Source: Acidobacteriota bacterium (GTDB lineage: Bacteria > Acidobacteriota > Terriglobia > UBA7540). Taken from it: a DNA stretch of 5,386 nt. A program made the translations under genes and the position numbers. The notes beneath the pieces are model-generated. The model was not told where the DNA came from. It saw only the letters and a program-made list of their open reading frames with translations, and did not search any database. Positions within the stretch are counted from its first letter, which is position 1; each line of letters starts with the position of its first letter. This document shows, in pieces, positions 1 through 4,877 of this stretch. The stretch is taken from the NCBI GenBank assembly GCA_003165615.1, contig PLWR01000155.1, positions 11,616 to 17,001 on the forward strand. Direction: 5' to 3'.

Positions 1-683
1 GTGGCGCCCAGGATGCCGATGGCGATGTAGAGCATCTCCGGGTTGGTGAGAATCTGCGGCGTGGGGACAAATCCCTTGGCGATGGCCACCATGTCGGGGC
101 GCACCAGGAGAAGTTCAATCAGGTAGCACCCGCCGATGACCCCGATCAGCGTGACCACCACCGCTTCCAGATAGCGGAATCCCTTGTTTTGGAGGTAAAG
201 GATAGCCAGCACGTCGAACGCTGTCAGGCAGACTCCCACCAGCAGGGGAATGTGAAACAGCAGGTTGAGGGCGATGGCGGAGCCGATGACTTCCGCCAGG
301 TCGCACGCGGCGATGGCGATTTCGCAGAGCACCCAGAGGATAAGGCTGGTTCGCCGGGAATAGTGGGCCTTGCACGCCTGCGCCAGGTCCATCTGCGTGG
401 CAATCCCCAAGCGCGCCGCCAACGCCTGGACAAGTATCGCGATCAGGTTGGAAATCATCAGGACGGAGATGAGTTGATAGGCGAAACGCGATCCCCCGGC
501 GATGTCTGTGGCCCAATTGCCGGGATCCATGTATCCGACGGCGACCAGAAAACCCGGCCCGGAGAAAGCCAGGAGCTTTCGCCAAAAGCCCGCGCCGGGA
601 GGGACAACCACACTTCGGTGAACTTCCGGCAACGAGGGCGTTGCCGCGGCGGAGGTTTCACGAACTGCGGGAGCGGGGTCCAT
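1..683 (-). CDS. mntH: NRAMP-family Mn2+/Fe2+ transporter MntH, N-terminal part (cut by window edge)
   Basis: Proton-coupled importer of divalent metal (Mn2+, Fe2+) in the inner membrane. Reading back from the ATG at 683 gives 227 codons without a stop. After a ~35-residue Pro/Ala-rich cytoplasmic tail comes helix 1 with the family signature GYMDPGNWATD; D53 and N56 of DPGN are the metal ligands. Helix 3 carries CDLAEVIG (~127-134), with the acidic residues linked to proton transfer. Further hydrophobic helices lie at ~70-90, ~112-146, ~146-165 and ~172-194. The window ends at IGILGA(T), just before the helix 6 MPHN-type motif expected next, so roughly half of a ~400-450-residue protein is visible. 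ATG 683 is the only ATG after an in-frame stop at 696-698. No clear Shine-Dalgarno precedes it; the leader is a heptamer array. No convincing MntR or Fur box was seen. Family assignment is firm; the Mn versus Fe preference is inferred from the family. Confidence 0.95.
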   Translation of the reverse strand, partial: MDPAPAVRETSAAATPSLPEVHRSVVVPPGAGFWRKLLAFSGPGFLVAVGYMDPGNWATDIAGGSRFAYQLISVLMISNLIAILVQALAARLGIATQMDLAQACKAHYSRRTSLILWVLCEIAIAACDLAEVIGSAIALNLLFHIPLLVGVCLTAFDVLAILYLQNKGFRYLEAVVVTLIGVIGGCYLIELLLVRPDMVAIAKGFVPTPQILTNPEMLYIAIGILGA

Positions 684-695
684 GAAACGAACAGT

Positions 696-730
696 CTAAA
701 GGGTAAAGTTTAAAGGGTAAAGGATAAAGG
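696..730. repeat. 7-bp tandem repeat, five units of NTAAAGG
   Basis: Five consecutive heptamers CTAAAGG, GTAAAGT, TTAAAGG, GTAAAGG and ATAAAGG sit end to end, starting 13 bp upstream of the mntH start codon. On the mntH strand the array reads as pyrimidine-rich CCTTTAN units and occupies the place where a ribosome site and promoter would be. This is seen directly; any effect on expression is speculation. Confidence 0.85.
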
Positions 731-757
731 ATTCATGGCGGAGAACAGGAAAAGCAA

Positions 758-785
758 GGCAAAAGGCAAAGTGCAAAAGGCAAAA
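758..785. repeat. 7-bp tandem repeat, four units of NGCAAAN
   Basis: Four consecutive heptamers GGCAAAA, GGCAAAG, TGCAAAA and GGCAAAA, with partial related units on both sides (AGCAA at 753, TGC at 786). It has the same 7-bp period as the array at 696-730 but a different core. It lies between mntH and the small exported-protein gene. Nothing else is recognised in this gap of 131 bp. Confidence 0.8.
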
Positions 786-814
786 TGCAGGTCCGCACTA
801 CACGGGCTTTTCCC

Positions 815-1324
815 CTACTCCCCACCCTCTTCAAGGACCAAGGGGCGAACCCGATCCTGGAAATATGACAGGGCTGAGCGTAGCGCCTCGCGGTCTTGGC
901 AGTATTTCTGAAGGTGGTCTAGGAACGAAATTGCTGATTGCTTCTCATACAAAAAGGTCTTCCTTCTCTGCGGAGTGATAACCGTCGCTGCCACAAAAGA
1001 AAACATCGGATCGTCCATATCTTTTGGTTGGGCAATGACCTTGCCTGACTCCGTCTCCGCAATCAGCTTCTCAAGCAGGGAATCAGGGACTACATGTACG
1101 GATGCGAAATCCGCTTCGACGATATTCAGGCCAGTATAGCGGTACCGCTCAGCTTTCGTTTTAGAGTCACTAATGATGACCGGACCGATTGGTTTATCCA
1201 AGGCTCCTCTGTATTGGAGCACAAGAATGGAGTAATTCCCACGCTCCTCCGATCCAGATGGATAAGCCATTGCTAACGTAAAAAGAGAAACGGATATGAT
1301 CAAACTGATCGTCATAGGTTTCAT
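815..1324 (-). CDS. Small exported protein of unknown function (169 aa)
   Basis: I do not recognise a family. The first 20 residues form a signal peptide: MKPMT, a hydrophobic stretch ISLIISVSLFTLAMA, and an AMA|YP site suited to signal peptidase I. There is no lipobox cysteine, so a soluble periplasmic or secreted product of about 149 residues is likely. The mature part is mixed and polar, with a hydrophobic patch FSFVAATVI and a charged helical C-terminus (FLDHLQKYCQDREALRSALSYFQDRV) ending EEGGE. It has a single cysteine, so no internal disulfide. An AGGGG ribosome site (1331-1335) lies 6 bp before the ATG, supporting this start, and the stop is TAG. The gene looks more AT-rich, with less biased codon use, than its neighbours, which may indicate acquisition. 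It stands alone, with the palindrome array upstream. It is real as a gene with good confidence; no function is assigned. Confidence 0.75.
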   Translation of the reverse strand: MKPMTISLIISVSLFTLAMAYPSGSEERGNYSILVLQYRGALDKPIGPVIISDSKTKAERYRYTGLNIVEADFASVHVVPDSLLEKLIAETESGKVIAQPKDMDDPMFSFVAATVITPQRRKTFLYEKQSAISFLDHLQKYCQDREALRSALSYFQDRVRPLVLEEGGE

Positions 1325-1490
1325 TTGATTCCCCTGAAAGGTTCACAATGCACACCCTTTGAATCCCGAGCGGAAGCATACGAAAAATTCCTGAGCTCAT
1401 TAAATGACCCATGGGGTTGAATCCGACACTCCCCCACATCGTTATCGGCTGAAGCGACCCGCGGCAGGAGGGGCACGCGATCGCACGTAC
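1325..1490. other. Non-coding stretch upstream of the exported-protein gene, nothing recognised
   Basis: Apart from the ribosome site at 1331-1335 I find no gene, no convincing promoter and no RNA motif. A minus-strand reading frame crosses it but begins in the palindrome array and overlaps the exported-protein gene in another frame. An isolated GCGATCGC palindrome lies at 1477-1484. Confidence 0.5.
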
Positions 1491-1510
1491 CACAGGCACT
1501 CCTGCCTGTG
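1491..1510. repeat. Palindrome 1: 8-bp stem, CTCC loop
   Basis: Arms CACAGGCA (1491-1498) and TGCCTGTG (1503-1510) pair perfectly around CTCC. On the reverse strand it reads CACAGGCAGGAGTGCCTGTG, which matches palindrome 3 except at two paired stem positions. Confidence 0.9.
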
Positions 1511-1514
1511 ATCA

Positions 1515-1533
1515 GCGCCGCCAGTGGCGGCGC
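1515..1533. repeat. Palindrome 2: 9-bp arms, single central base
   Basis: GCGCCGCCA and TGGCGGCGC pair perfectly around G1524. It is the only one of the first four palindromes that lacks the GGA/TCC loop. Confidence 0.85.
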
Positions 1534-1542
1534 GGCGCTTCA

Positions 1543-1562
1543 CACAGCCAGGAGTGGCTGTG
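1543..1562. repeat. Palindrome 3: 8-bp stem, GGAG loop
   Basis: Arms CACAGCCA (1543-1550) and TGGCTGTG (1555-1562) pair perfectly around GGAG. It is an inverted relative of palindrome 1, with one base pair of the stem swapped from G-C to C-G. Confidence 0.9.
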
Positions 1563-1572
1563 CTACAAGGAA

Positions 1573-1626
1573 CGTGCCACGGCCATCCTGGCCATGCCCC
1601 TGCACGGGCAGGATGCCCGTGGCACG
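1573..1626. repeat. Palindrome 4: composite, 10-bp outer arms enclosing two hairpins
   Basis: Outer arms CGTGCCACGG (1573-1582) and CCGTGGCACG (1617-1626) are perfect inverted copies. Inside lie GGCCA-TCC-TGGCC (1581-1593) and CACGGGCA-GGA-TGCCCGTG (1603-1621), whose loops TCC and GGA are complementary. The inner stems overlap the outer arms, so the element can fold in alternative ways: one long imperfect stem, or two side-by-side hairpins. Confidence 0.85.
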
Positions 1627-1630
1627 AGGC

Positions 1631-1652
1631 GGGGCGGTTCGCGAACCGCCCC
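1631..1652. repeat. Palindrome 5: perfect 22-bp dyad without a loop
   Basis: Two 11-bp arms beginning GGGGCGGTTCG (1631-1641) meet directly, with TTCGCGAA at the centre. There is no unpaired spacer, unlike palindromes 1, 3 and 4. Confidence 0.9.
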
Positions 1653-1689
1653 TACGTCAGGTCCCGCCACACTGGCCGCCGCAAATACG

Positions 1690-1735
1690 GCGCGGGTGGC
1701 GCAAGCATCATTACCCATACATACACCACCCGCGC
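1690..1735. repeat. Palindrome 6: 10-bp arms around a 26-nt AT-richer loop
   Basis: GCGCGGGTGG (1690-1699) and CCACCCGCGC (1726-1735) are perfect inverted copies. The loop is unlike the short loops of the others, so this may be a separate kind of element or the terminal repeat of a very short insertion. Confidence 0.75.
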
Positions 1736-1758
1736 GGAACTTCCATCACCAGGTTTCA

Positions 1759-1807
1759 ATCATCAATCACAAATCGCAAATCTCAAAATACAAATCATCA
1801 ATCACAA
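1759..1807. repeat. 7-bp tandem repeat, seven units of ATCNCAA
   Basis: Seven heptamers in a row: ATCATCA, ATCACAA, ATCGCAA, ATCTCAA, AATACAA, ATCATCA and ATCACAA. Units 1-2 and 6-7 are identical, giving a perfect 17-bp direct repeat (1758-1774 and 1793-1809) with a 35-bp, five-unit period. That suggests duplication of a block of heptamers. The array ends 37 bp before the stop codon of the phosphoketolase remnant, which points toward it. Confidence 0.9.
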
Positions 1808-1844
1808 ATGCCCCGAGGGCCCGATGAATCGATGGTCCGACTCC

Positions 1845-2809
1845 TTAGAACGGCCACTTCCAATTGCGAATCTCCGGCATGTCATCGCCGACTCGCTGGA
1901 TGTACTGTTTGTGTTCGATCAGTTTGACGTGCAGGCGCTGTTTGGCGAGCGCCGCCACGTTGCGCAAGCGCGGCACGCGGTCGTACACGTCCATGGCCAG
2001 GTGAAAGCGGTCGATCTCATTCATCACGGTCATGTCAAACGCTGTGGTGGTAGTGCCTTCTTCCTTGTATCCGCGCACGTGCAGGTTGGCGTGATTCGAG
2101 CGTCGATAGGTCAGCCGGTGGATCAACCACGGGTATCCGTGGAAGGCAAAGACAATGGGCTTCTCGGTGGTAAAAAGCAAATCGAAGTTGCGATCGGAGA
2201 GCCCATGCGGATGTTCGCTGGCAGGCTGCAAGGTCATGAGGTCCACCACATTGATGACACGAATCTTCAGGTCGGGAACGGTCGCACGCAGCAGGGCCAC
2301 GGCGGCGAGGGTTTCGAGCGTGGGGACGTCGCCCGCACAGGCCATGACCACATCGGGTTCCGAGCCTTCATCGTTCGAAGCCCAGTCCCAAATGCCGATG
2401 CCCGTCGTGCAGTGGGCAATCGCCGAGTCCATGGAGAGCCACTGGGGCGCCGGCTGCTTGCCGGCCACGATCACGTTCACGTAATGGCGGCTGCGCAGGC
2501 AGTGGTCGGTGACCGACAAAAGGGTGTTGGCATCCGGCGGCAGATAGACCCGCACAATATCGGCCTTCTTGTTCACCACGTGGTCAATGAAACCCGGGTC
2601 GGCGTCGTTCCCCAGTGACCGAGCAGCCGCGGCTTGACGTCTTCGAGCCGCAGCGGCTTCTTGAGCAGCGGGTTGTCCATCAAGTAAATTTGCCCAACGG
2701 AAAGGTAATTTGCCGCTCGCCAATAAGCGTGCATTAGGCGGAGTTCTTCCCCGGCCAGGATGTTATCAGGAGAGGGTAAAGACGTAGAATCTTTTGAAGA
2801 CATATCCAT
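1845..2809 (-). pseudogene. xfp: Xylulose-5-P/fructose-6-P phosphoketolase remnant, internal deletion plus frameshift
   Basis: Phosphoketolase is a thiamine-diphosphate enzyme that splits xylulose-5-P or fructose-6-P with phosphate to acetyl-P plus an aldose phosphate. Two halves of it lie in different minus-strand frames. 2809 to ~2600 encodes the N-terminus ([23 protein letters not shown]...[12 protein letters not shown], 70 residues). ~2600 to 1845 encodes the C-terminus ([38 protein letters not shown]...WKWPF), 251 residues including the XFP_C domain. The family is about 790-825 residues, so about 470 (~1.4 kb) are missing, including the GDGE-type thiamine-binding motif and most catalytic residues. 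The join is sharp: codon CCG (2602-2600) of GTTP shares its last base with the GAC of DPGF. The N-terminal frame then ends after TRVSLTTW. A strong GGAGG site (2815-2819) 5 bp before the ATG is intact and sequence flanking the join looks undecayed. This is either a recent deletion or an assembly error. Not functional as read. Confidence 0.9.
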
Positions 2810-2814
2810 AGCAG

Positions 2815-2819
2815 CCTCC
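2815..2819 (-). promoter_or_regulatory. Ribosome binding site of the phosphoketolase remnant
   Basis: GGAGG on the minus strand, 5 bp before ATG 2809. It decides the start (MDMSSKD...) and shows that translation initiation signals survived the coding deletion. Confidence 0.75.
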
Positions 2820-3017
2820 AGGTTAGACGGTGCAGGTCAAATTTAGCAGCTCGCCGTTTCCAGCCTACCAGCGCTGTGTTGTCGCTGCGTTACAAGCCTG
2901 CGAAGGCAGTTGGAAACTGTGCGGGCCGGGCTGCCAACCTGTGGCCCGATGGCCTGGAAGATATCAAGGCGTCTTGACCGGCCTTCTCAGCCATACAGCC
3001 AGTAAATTGGAACGGGA

Positions 3018-4055
3018 CTAGCTCTTCCAGAACTTCCACCCTGGGGAGGACTTACGGTGCCCCGGACCCTTGGGAGCGGTCAGCTTGTCTTTTTCGATCC
3101 GATCGATTTCCTTTTCCACGAGCTCGAGATCACGAATAAGCTGCCGGGCGCTCGGGGGGCGCAACTCACGGTTCTTTTTCAAGCACTGCATGACCAGGTC
3201 GGTGAGGACGTCAGGGATTCCCAAATTTGCGTAGGCGACACGAATCGGCGTGGGGGTGCCCTGGATGTGGGCCATCATCCAATCGGAGGCGTGGGTCGCC
3301 TTGAAAGGCAACTCACGGGTGAGCATCTGATACATGATAACGCCCAGCGAGTAGAGATCGGCGCGGCCGTCCAATTCACTGCCGAGTTGTCCCAGCGCCT
3401 GCTCCGGCGACAGATACTGTAGCGTGCCGATGACCGCTTCGGGAGATGTGCGGAAGCGATCGCCCAGAAGAGCTTCCTGGAGCTTGGCAATGCCCAGGCC
3501 CAGAAGCTTGATTTTTTCGCTGCCTTGACCGTCAAGCAGGAAGATGCTCTCCGGCTTGACGTCGCGATGAACCATGCCCAAAGCATGGGCCGCATCCAGT
3601 CCGGCAGCCACTTGCTTGGCAATAGCACAGACACGCAGCGGCGCGAACGGGGCATCCTGCTCGATGTATTTCTTCAGGCTTTGGCCCGCTACATACTCCA
3701 TGACGATAAAGGGTCGGCCGTCTTCAGCTTCGCTGATTTCCTCTACGCGCGATACGTTTTCATGCCGGAGCTTCTTCCGCAGAAGGGCATCCTGCTCGAA
3801 AAGTTGGACGAAGGCTGGATCGCAGGCCAATTCCCAGCTCATCATCTTCAGAGTGCGGAATTGCTGGGACTTGAGATGAAGGGCCTTGTAAACCGTGCAA
3901 ACAACGTCCTGGCCGATCTTGGCGAGGACGCGGTACTTCCCGTCGATCTCCTTGCCATCCGGCCAAATATGGGATTCCACCAGGGCTGTGCCGTCAGCCG
4001 TGCACACAACAAGATCGTCGGGATGCGTCGCATGGCATTGGGGACAGGTTTTCAT
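3018..4055 (-). CDS. Zinc-ribbon Ser/Thr kinase-fold protein, probable pseudokinase (345 aa)
   Basis: Residues 1-25 form a short zinc-ribbon-like head (CPQC at 4-7, C18 and TADGTALV), then a Ser/Thr kinase fold spans ~41-310. Retained: K70 (RTLKMM, the VAIK lysine), HRD (163-165) with K167, SPEQ (216-219), D233 in DLYSLGV and R299 in ELRPP. Altered: the glycine loop reads IGQDVVCTV (47-55) instead of GxGxxGxV; the helix C Glu position is D89; the Mg2+-binding Asn of HRDVKPxN is S170 (AGC); and DFG is GLG (186-188, codon GGC at 3500-3498). Loss of both metal ligands predicts little or no phosphotransfer, so it may act as a scaffold or allosteric partner. The C-terminal tail (~311-345) is a charged helix then basic KSSPGWKFWKS. 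No transmembrane helix is present, so it is cytosolic, unlike many bacterial receptor kinases. There is no clear Shine-Dalgarno; ATG 4055 is chosen because it starts the zinc head. No cognate partner gene is adjacent. The fold is certain; inactivity is inferred. Confidence 0.92.
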   Translation of the reverse strand: MKTCPQCHATHPDDLVVCTADGTALVESHIWPDGKEIDGKYRVLAKIGQDVVCTVYKALHLKSQQFRTLKMMSWELACDPAFVQLFEQDALLRKKLRHENVSRVEEISEAEDGRPFIVMEYVAGQSLKKYIEQDAPFAPLRVCAIAKQVAAGLDAAHALGMVHRDVKPESIFLLDGQGSEKIKLLGLGIAKLQEALLGDRFRTSPEAVIGTLQYLSPEQALGQLGSELDGRADLYSLGVIMYQMLTRELPFKATHASDWMMAHIQGTPTPIRVAYANLGIPDVLTDLVMQCLKKNRELRPPSARQLIRDLELVEKEIDRIEKDKLTAPKGPGHRKSSPGWKFWKS

Positions 4056-4079
4056 GGGCTTATGTGCAGAGGGGGGTAG

Positions 4080-4108
4080 ATTAACACAAATGAGGATGGT
4101 CGTTGCAA
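4080..4108 (-). promoter_or_regulatory. Weak candidate promoter of the kinase-fold gene
   Basis: On the minus strand TTGCAA (4108-4103), a 17-bp spacer and GTTAAT (4085-4080) each match four of six sigma-70 consensus bases. They lie 25 bp before the start codon, giving a very short leader. Low confidence. Confidence 0.25.
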
Positions 4109-4203
4109 GGACCGACTAGGGGCGTTGCACCAAAGCCGTTACGGACAATCGAATGTGCAAGTCACGTCCTGCGCAACCCCCTGACCATTGCATCCCCACC
4201 TGG

Positions 4204-4602
4204 CTACTTCTTGCGCGGATAGCGAGCTTCCACCAGCGTGCGCATGCCCCCTCGCGCGGAGAACTCGCCTTTTACCACGGCCCATTTCGGCTTGCAGGCG
4301 CGCGCCACGTCATCCAGGATGCGGTTTACGGCGTTCTCATTGAAGATTCCAATGTTGCGAAAAGCCCCGATGTATGACTTCAGTGACTTCAACTCCAGGC
4401 AAAGCTTGTCGGGGAGATAGTGAATGGTGATGGTTCCAAAATCGGGCAGCCCCGTGCGCGGACAGATGCAGGTGTATTCCGGGATGGTGATGGTAATCTC
4501 GTAACCGTGGTACTGGTTATCCCAGGTTTCGATCTCGGGCAGTTCCGCGTGAACACCTCCGCGGGCATGTTCAGATGTGTACTCCTTGGTCTTTCGTGGC
4601 AT
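4204..4602 (-). CDS. queF: NADPH-dependent preQ0 reductase QueF (7-cyano-7-deazaguanine reductase)
   Basis: Reduces the nitrile of preQ0 to the amine of preQ1 with two NADPH, in the cytoplasmic queuosine pathway for tRNA wobble modification. The 132-residue protein is the short, single-domain (Bacillus-like) type with a T-fold. Landmarks are CICPRTGLPDF, with catalytic Cys C47 and acid D54; the NADPH-binding QueF motif ELKSLKSY (70-77); FRNIGIFNE with substrate-binding E89; and the FSARGG loop near 114-119. N88 stands where B. subtilis has His96. Start: an upstream in-frame ATG at 4647 would add 15 residues, but GGGAGG lies 5 bp before ATG 4602, so I take 4602. Stop is TAG at 4206-4204. No other queuosine gene is adjacent and no preQ1 riboswitch was recognised upstream. 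It is divergent from dnaK. Confidence 0.95.
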   Translation of the reverse strand: MPRKTKEYTSEHARGGVHAELPEIETWDNQYHGYEITITIPEYTCICPRTGLPDFGTITIHYLPDKLCLELKSLKSYIGAFRNIGIFNENAVNRILDDVARACKPKWAVVKGEFSARGGMRTLVEARYPRKK

Positions 4603-4792
4603 CGTTGCCTCCCAATACCAGAATAGAATGAATCCCGCCAGATTCAAACTGGATAAAGGGCAGATAAGGGCCTTAGCCCGATGCTGGGGGGCAGGGTGGC
4701 CTATGCGGACCTAGCGTGACGACGTTAATCGAGAACGGTAAAAATGTCGCATATTGCTGATAGTAATAGGTTAAGTTCTTAGAAAATTTTAT

Positions 4793-4813
4793 GTTGACAA
4801 TGATAAGCTCAAG
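4793..4813. promoter_or_regulatory. HAIR-like operator (putative HspR site) overlapping the dnaK -35
   Basis: GTTGACA-N7-GCTCAAG has the layout of the HspR inverted repeat CTTGAGT-N7-ACTCAAG, with 10 of 14 positions matching. TTGA and CTCAAG fall at exactly the right spacing. The left half is also the -35 hexamer and the right half lies in the promoter spacer, so a bound repressor would block polymerase. HspR with DnaK as co-repressor is established in Streptomyces and Helicobacter; its use here is inferred, and no hspR gene lies in the window. Confidence 0.5.
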
Positions 4814-4822
4814 ATATATTCT
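4794..4822 (+). promoter_or_regulatory. Sigma-70 type promoter of dnaK
   Basis: A perfect -35 TTGACA (4794-4799) is followed after 17 bp by TATTCT (4817-4822), or after 15 bp by TATATT (4815-4820). The AT-rich run just upstream resembles an UP element. Transcription would start near 4830, giving a ~95-nt leader. I see no sigma-32 style promoter and no complete CIRCE element. Confidence 0.65.
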
Positions 4823-4826
4823 AACA

Positions 4827-4847
4827 GTTGACTAATGGGTGCTCCTA
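4827..4847. promoter_or_regulatory. Second, weaker HAIR-like copy downstream of the dnaK promoter
   Basis: GTTGACT-N7-GCTCCTA repeats the layout of the site at 4793-4813: GTTGAC, then GCTC at the same distance, 34 bp further on. Its right half is degenerate. It would cover the probable transcription start. It could be a second operator or a chance resemblance. Confidence 0.3.
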
Positions 4848-4858
4848 GCTTCCATTAG
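4832..4858 (+). promoter_or_regulatory. Hairpin in the dnaK leader
   Basis: CTAATGGG (4832-4839) pairs with TCCATTAG (4851-4858) including one G-T pair. The stem continues after a T-T mismatch with GCT/AGC around a CCT loop. It lies near the 5' end of the transcript and might stabilise the mRNA or act on regulation. There is no T run, so it is not an intrinsic terminator. Confidence 0.5.
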
Positions 4859-4877
4859 CACTGGGCAAGACGTTTGA

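Larger units (their letters stand above)
1491..1735. repeat. Array of small GC-rich palindromes (REP-like cluster)
   Basis: Six inverted repeats follow one another with short spacers between the exported-protein gene and the 3' end of the phosphoketolase remnant. Four of the individual hairpins share a GGA or TCC loop core. Translated, part of the array reads HGQDARGT, a peptide I remember as a recurring spurious translation of such palindromes in several environmental phyla (memory only). The density of perfect dyads is far beyond chance. The array is probably a non-autonomous, REP/MITE-like mobile or structural DNA family; no transposase is present in the window. Confidence 0.8.

Noticed and set aside
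189..713. 174-codon plus-strand frame
   Set aside because: It lies codon-for-codon antisense to mntH and ends in the heptamer array; its hydrophilic product lacks any motif.
1477..1484. GCGATCGC (HIP1-like octamer), also at 3456-3463
   Set aside because: Only two copies in 5.4 kb, far below the density in HIP1-rich cyanobacteria, and the genes do not look cyanobacterial.
1194..1499. 101-codon minus-strand frame upstream of the exported protein
   Set aside because: It overlaps the exported-protein gene in another frame, starts in palindrome 1 and has no ribosome site or recognisable domain.
1524..2618. 364-codon open frame on the plus strand
   Set aside because: It begins inside the palindrome array and then runs antisense to the phosphoketolase remnant. 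The product has no recognisable domain and it is a by-product of high-GC codon bias.
2830..3021. 63-codon plus-strand frame between the kinase-fold gene and xfp, and a 7-bp inverted repeat GTTTCCA/TGGAAAC (2856-2862, 2911-2917)
   Set aside because: No ribosome site and no recognisable protein. The inverted repeat has a 48-nt loop and no T run, so I cannot support a terminator or operator.
3525..4079. 184-codon plus-strand frame
   Set aside because: Antisense to the kinase-fold gene, whose minus-strand translation is clearly the real one.
4603..4660. Possible preQ1 riboswitch before queF
   Set aside because: No preQ1 aptamer pseudoknot pattern is visible; only a 5-bp hairpin is present.
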